A stretch of DNA of 8,025 bases from Candidatus Bathyarchaeota archaeon B63 (lineage in GTDB: Archaea; Thermoproteota; Bathyarchaeia; Bathyarchaeales; DTEX01): the NCBI GenBank assembly GCA_001593845.1, contig LUCF01000070.1, positions 1-8,025 on the forward strand. The letters are read 5' to 3'. The position numbers and the translations under genes were made by a program. Within the stretch, counting starts at the first letter, position 1, and every line of letters begins with the position of its first letter. This document shows, in pieces, positions 5,380 to 8,025 of the stretch. The notes below the pieces were generated by a model. That model made no database searches. It was not told the DNA's origin and was given only the letters and a program-made list of their open reading frames with translations.

Positions 5380-6627
5380 CTACCCAACCACTTCTCTGTA
5401 GACCCGGATGGTGTTCTCCGCAACCCTCTCCCAAGTGAAGAGGCCCAGAACCCTCCTCCGGGCGTTCTCCCCGCACCTCCTCCGGAGATCCTCATCCTCC
5501 AGCAACAGGATGACGAACTTGGCTATGTCGCATGGATCGTAGGGGTTTATGTGGAACCCGCATTGATGCGGGCCGCTGGGGACTACCTGCTCCCTCAGGC
5601 CGCTTATGTTTCTAGCCCCCACGACGACGGGCTTCCCCATGCTCATCGCCTCGGTGCAGACTATCCCGAAGGGCTCATACTTGGATGGGAAGACGCAGAC
5701 GTCAGCCGCCGCATAGAACTTTATCTTCTCCCACTCAGGTAGGAACTTGTGTATGAGGATGACTTTATCCTCGATCCTCAGCCTTGAAGCCTCATACTTC
5801 AGGAGCTCCTGTTGGTCGCCGACCCCCACGATCACGAGCTTCGCCTCTGGTACGCTGCGTAGGATGTCAGGCATCGATTGGACGAGGACATCGGCCCCCT
5901 TAACCCAGCTCAGCCTGCCGATGAAGAGTATCATAAGCTCATCAGGGGAGACGCCGAGTTTCTCCCTAAGGCTTAGCCTCTCCTCCTCGGAGACCCTCTC
6001 AGGCGAGTACTTCTCGGCGTCTATCCCGTTATAGACGACCCTGATCTTCTTCTCCTCGTAGCCTAGACGGACGAGATGGTCCCTCATTGCGTAGCTGACA
6101 GTCACGATTCTCTCAGCATGCTCAGCAGTCAGCCTCTCCAGCCTCTTAATCGTCTCAGAGCCATCCCCAGACCTGCCCTGCTCGGTGCTGTGCATATGAA
6201 AGACGAGGGGCTTATTCAATCCCCTGCTTGAGAGAAGCCCGCCTACGCTTCCAAGCCAGTCATGCGAGACTATCAGGTCCACGCTTCTCTTCTCGCTTCT
6301 CACCAGATAGTTCACGAGCTTACTTGCTGAGAGCACATTGTAAAGGAAGATGTCGCCGAAGTACTTCTGGCTGCCCTTGGACCATCGGCGCACCTCCTCC
6401 GGGATGAACATGGGAAGGAGGAGGCTGAGGCTCATGTTCTCCACGATCGGCCTGTGAACCTCGACGCCTCCATAAACATCCCGGGTCGGTGAGTCCTTGA
6501 TGTGCATAGAGAAGACTGTGACGTCGTGGCCCATCTTCACCAATTCCCTCGTCACGTACTCCGCGTATGTCCCAAGCCCACCGACGATGTACGGTGGAAA
6601 CTCATAGACGAAGAAGACTATCTCCAT
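5380..6627 (-). CDS. GT4-type glycosyltransferase, glycogen-synthase-like (paralogue)
   Basis: A 415-residue GT-B enzyme and a diverged relative of the neighbouring transferase. It begins MEIVFFVYEFPPYIVGGLGT; the GGLG loop (16-19) is the donor-phosphate loop of glycogen-synthase-type enzymes, and the neighbour has GGIA instead. Further motifs are SHDW (121-124), HMHSTEQGR (144-152), IGRLSWVKG (236-244, Arg238 and Lys243) and EPFGIVCTE with Glu318 and Glu326 as the E-x7-E pair. It is cytoplasmic, with no signal peptide. The ATG at 6627 is chosen because AAAGGGGG lies 7 nt upstream and the protein then starts at the family's first beta strand; TTG 6648 and GTG 6645 are in-frame alternatives lying on or before that site. 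It sits 107 bp downstream of the debranching enzyme. The intact GGLG loop makes it the better candidate of the two for glycogen synthase, but this is inference. Confidence 0.9.
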   Translation of the reverse strand: MEIVFFVYEFPPYIVGGLGTYAEYVTRELVKMGHDVTVFSMHIKDSPTRDVYGGVEVHRPIVENMSLSLLLPMFIPEEVRRWSKGSQKYFGDIFLYNVLSASKLVNYLVRSEKRSVDLIVSHDWLGSVGGLLSSRGLNKPLVFHMHSTEQGRSGDGSETIKRLERLTAEHAERIVTVSYAMRDHLVRLGYEEKKIRVVYNGIDAEKYSPERVSEEERLSLREKLGVSPDELMILFIGRLSWVKGADVLVQSMPDILRSVPEAKLVIVGVGDQQELLKYEASRLRIEDKVILIHKFLPEWEKIKFYAAADVCVFPSKYEPFGIVCTEAMSMGKPVVVGARNISGLREQVVPSGPHQCGFHINPYDPCDIAKFVILLLEDEDLRRRCGENARRRVLGLFTWERVAENTIRVYREVVG

Positions 6628-6634
6628 CTCAGAA

Positions 6635-6640
6635 CCCCCT
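6635..6640 (-). promoter_or_regulatory. Ribosome binding site setting the 6627 start
   Basis: The minus strand reads AAAGGGGGTTCTGAG before the ATG, a G-rich Shine-Dalgarno-like site with 7 nt spacing. It overlaps the coding sequence that would result from the TTG/GTG starts at 6648/6645, which argues for the internal ATG. Confidence 0.45.
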
Positions 6641-6676
6641 TTCACCAAGCCCTTTAGCTGAGACTTTCCGAAACCT

Positions 6677-6687
6677 CGTTTTTAGTC
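6677..6687 (-). promoter_or_regulatory. Possible TATA box before the glycosyltransferase at 6627
   Basis: GACTAAAAACG on the minus strand lies 50-60 bp upstream of the ATG at 6627. Transcription would start near 6655, giving a leader of about 28 nt that includes the G-rich ribosome binding site. GGTTTTATC slightly further upstream is an alternative. Readthrough from the debranching enzyme gene is also possible. Confidence 0.3.
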
Positions 6688-6734
6688 TTTCCCCAGCCTC
6701 GTCGATAAAACCGTGTCAGAGCATCATCAGAAAA

Positions 6735-8025
6735 TCAGTTCTCAGGGGCACTTATGAGGCTTAAGATCTCCCTCTCGTATGGAGGCCTGTGGAGAAGAAT
6801 GTCCTCGACGTAGGCTCTCATGGGCTCAGCTACGCTCCAGGCCTGAGATATGCATCCCCCGGGGAGATGGGGAGGGTCGCCGTCGAAGACCTCACTTATG
6901 GTCCCAAGCCCTGATCTCCCAATCTCATCATAAAAGAGGGGCTGGAGGAACCTCTCGAAGGCGAACCTTCTCCAGTAAGCCCCATGATCCCTAGCCTTCA
7001 GAAAGGCTGTTACGAAGGGCCCTGTCAGCCAAGCCCAGACGGTTCCGTTGTGGTAGGCGGAGTCGCGGTGAGCGAAGTCCCCCATGTACCTTCCGATGTA
7101 CCTAGGATCATCTGGGGATAGGGTTCTCAGGCCGTAAATCGCCCAGAGCCTCCTCCAGACGACATCAATTACCCTCTTCCTTCTAGAACCTTCTAGGAGG
7201 CAGAAGTCCAGTGACGCGGCGATTATCTGGTTCGGCCTCAACGATGGGTCGCCCACATCCCCATCTACGACATCGTAGAGGTAGCCGCCCTCATGATGCC
7301 AGAACTTCTCGTTGAAGCTCTTCTTCACCTTCTCAGCGATTACACGGTACTCCTCAGCCCGTCCCTCCTCTCCAAGCCTCATTGAGAGGGCCTCCATGAA
7401 CCTTAATGCATTGTACCATAGGGCCTGGACCTCCACCGCCTTGCCCTCACGGGGGGTGACGGGGCTCCCATCCACAGAGGCGTCCATCCACGTCAACCTC
7501 GGACCGTGAAGGATCAAGCCATCATCATCCATTCTTATGCCGTACAGGGTCCCGTGGATGTACCCGCTTATGATCTCCTGAAGGGGATCCCAGAGCATCT
7601 TGAAGATGAATTCGAAGTTCCCCGTGTACTTCAGGTACTGGAGAGCAGCATTGAAGAGCCACAGGGATGAGTCCACGGAGTCATAGGTCGGCTCACCCGC
7701 TCCGCCATCGGGAAACCGGCTGGGCACCAGGCCTTCCTTGCAGTGAGATGCGAAGCTGAGGAGTATCCTCTCCGCGTCCCCGAATCTTCCAGTCACGAGG
7801 GTTAGTCCGGGAAGGGAGATGAGGGAGTCCCTTCCCCACTCCCCGAACCAATGGTAGCCGGCGATCACGGATCTCCCCCTAGACTGGCCCCCTGAGACGA
7901 TGAATTTGTCAGCCGCTAGAATCAGCCAGCTCAGCCAGTCCGCCTCCGCCTCAGCCCTTCTCTGGTAAAATCTCTTCAGCAGACCCCTCAGACGCCTGAT
8001 CTCCGCCGTGTATAGCCTCTCAATC
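6735..8025 (-). CDS. Glycogen debranching enzyme (amylo-alpha-1,6-glucosidase, GH133 type), C-terminal part
   Basis: The catalytic C-terminal domain (GDE_C) of an archaeal/bacterial-type debranching enzyme, which removes alpha-1,6-linked glucose at glycogen branch points. 429 residues are visible and the frame stays open to the right edge, so the N-terminal domain (typically 200 or more residues) is outside. Numbering from the first full visible codon, the landmarks are LILAADKFIV (34-43), AGYHWFGEWGRDSL (55-68), GLVPSRFPD (98-106), LTWMDASVDG (177-186), TPREGKAVEVQALWYNAL (190-207), YHNGTVWAWLTGPF and GTISEVFDGDPPHLPGGC. Asp181 in TWMDA (7482-7484) and Glu378 in ISEVFDG (6891-6893) match the acid/base pair described for eukaryotic debranching enzyme. 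The GTG at 7868 is internal (Val53), not the start. Together with the two downstream transferases this points to a glycogen locus. Confidence 0.95.
   Translation of the reverse strand, partial: IERLYTAEIRRLRGLLKRFYQRRAEAEADWLSWLILAADKFIVSGGQSRGRSVIAGYHWFGEWGRDSLISLPGLTLVTGRFGDAERILLSFASHCKEGLVPSRFPDGGAGEPTYDSVDSSLWLFNAALQYLKYTGNFEFIFKMLWDPLQEIISGYIHGTLYGIRMDDDGLILHGPRLTWMDASVDGSPVTPREGKAVEVQALWYNALRFMEALSMRLGEEGRAEEYRVIAEKVKKSFNEKFWHHEGGYLYDVVDGDVGDPSLRPNQIIAASLDFCLLEGSRRKRVIDVVWRRLWAIYGLRTLSPDDPRYIGRYMGDFAHRDSAYHNGTVWAWLTGPFVTAFLKARDHGAYWRRFAFERFLQPLFYDEIGRSGLGTISEVFDGDPPHLPGGCISQAWSVAEPMRAYVEDILLHRPPYEREILSLISAPEN

Noticed and set aside
5304..5495. Minus-strand frame of 63 codons spanning the gap between the glycosyltransferases
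   Set aside because: It overlaps the conserved 3' end of the 5380-6627 transferase in another frame and runs across the promoter-like A+T-rich gap.

Overview
The window looks archaeal. It carries a gene for the chromatin protein Alba, an archease, a DUF2153 protein (a family I know from archaea, mainly the Thermoproteota/TACK side), TATA-like boxes about 25 bp before likely transcript starts, several TTG starts, and strong AGG use for arginine. A TACK lineage such as Bathyarchaeia or a related Thermoproteota group fits best. This is inference from gene content and not a phylogenetic placement.

Layout. Positions 1-591 (minus) hold the N-terminal ~197 residues of a LolD/MacB-type ABC ATPase that runs off the left edge. 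A 315-bp divergent intergenic region separates it from a plus-strand gene (907-2064) for a uroporphyrinogen-decarboxylase-fold protein of the methyltransferase-like branch. Next comes a 642-bp stretch (2065-2706) with no gene I can support. It contains short palindromes, an A6T6 tract and an unusual array of four 10-bp units between 8-bp direct repeats. Alba follows at 2707-2981 with a good promoter and ribosome binding site, but its reading frame is broken about one third of the way in.

From 3168 to the right edge everything lies on the minus strand. In transcription order (right to left) the genes are a glycogen debranching enzyme (amylo-alpha-1,6-glucosidase, 5' end outside the window), two divergent GT4-type glycosyltransferases that resemble archaeal glycogen-synthase-like enzymes, archease, and the DUF2153 protein. 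The first three suggest an alpha-glucan (glycogen) locus: one or both transferases would extend a glucan and the debranching enzyme would remove alpha-1,6 branches. Archease assists the RtcB RNA ligase in tRNA splicing. It and DUF2153 probably share a transcript with the second transferase but not its pathway.

The most notable item is the broken alba gene. Both halves match Alba closely but lie in different frames, as if about 10 nt were missing from the second beta strand. I did not find a clear new multi-gene system. Other leads are the phased decamer array, the His-Ser-His motif in place of a Cys-containing site in the UroD-like protein, and the paired glycosyltransferases.
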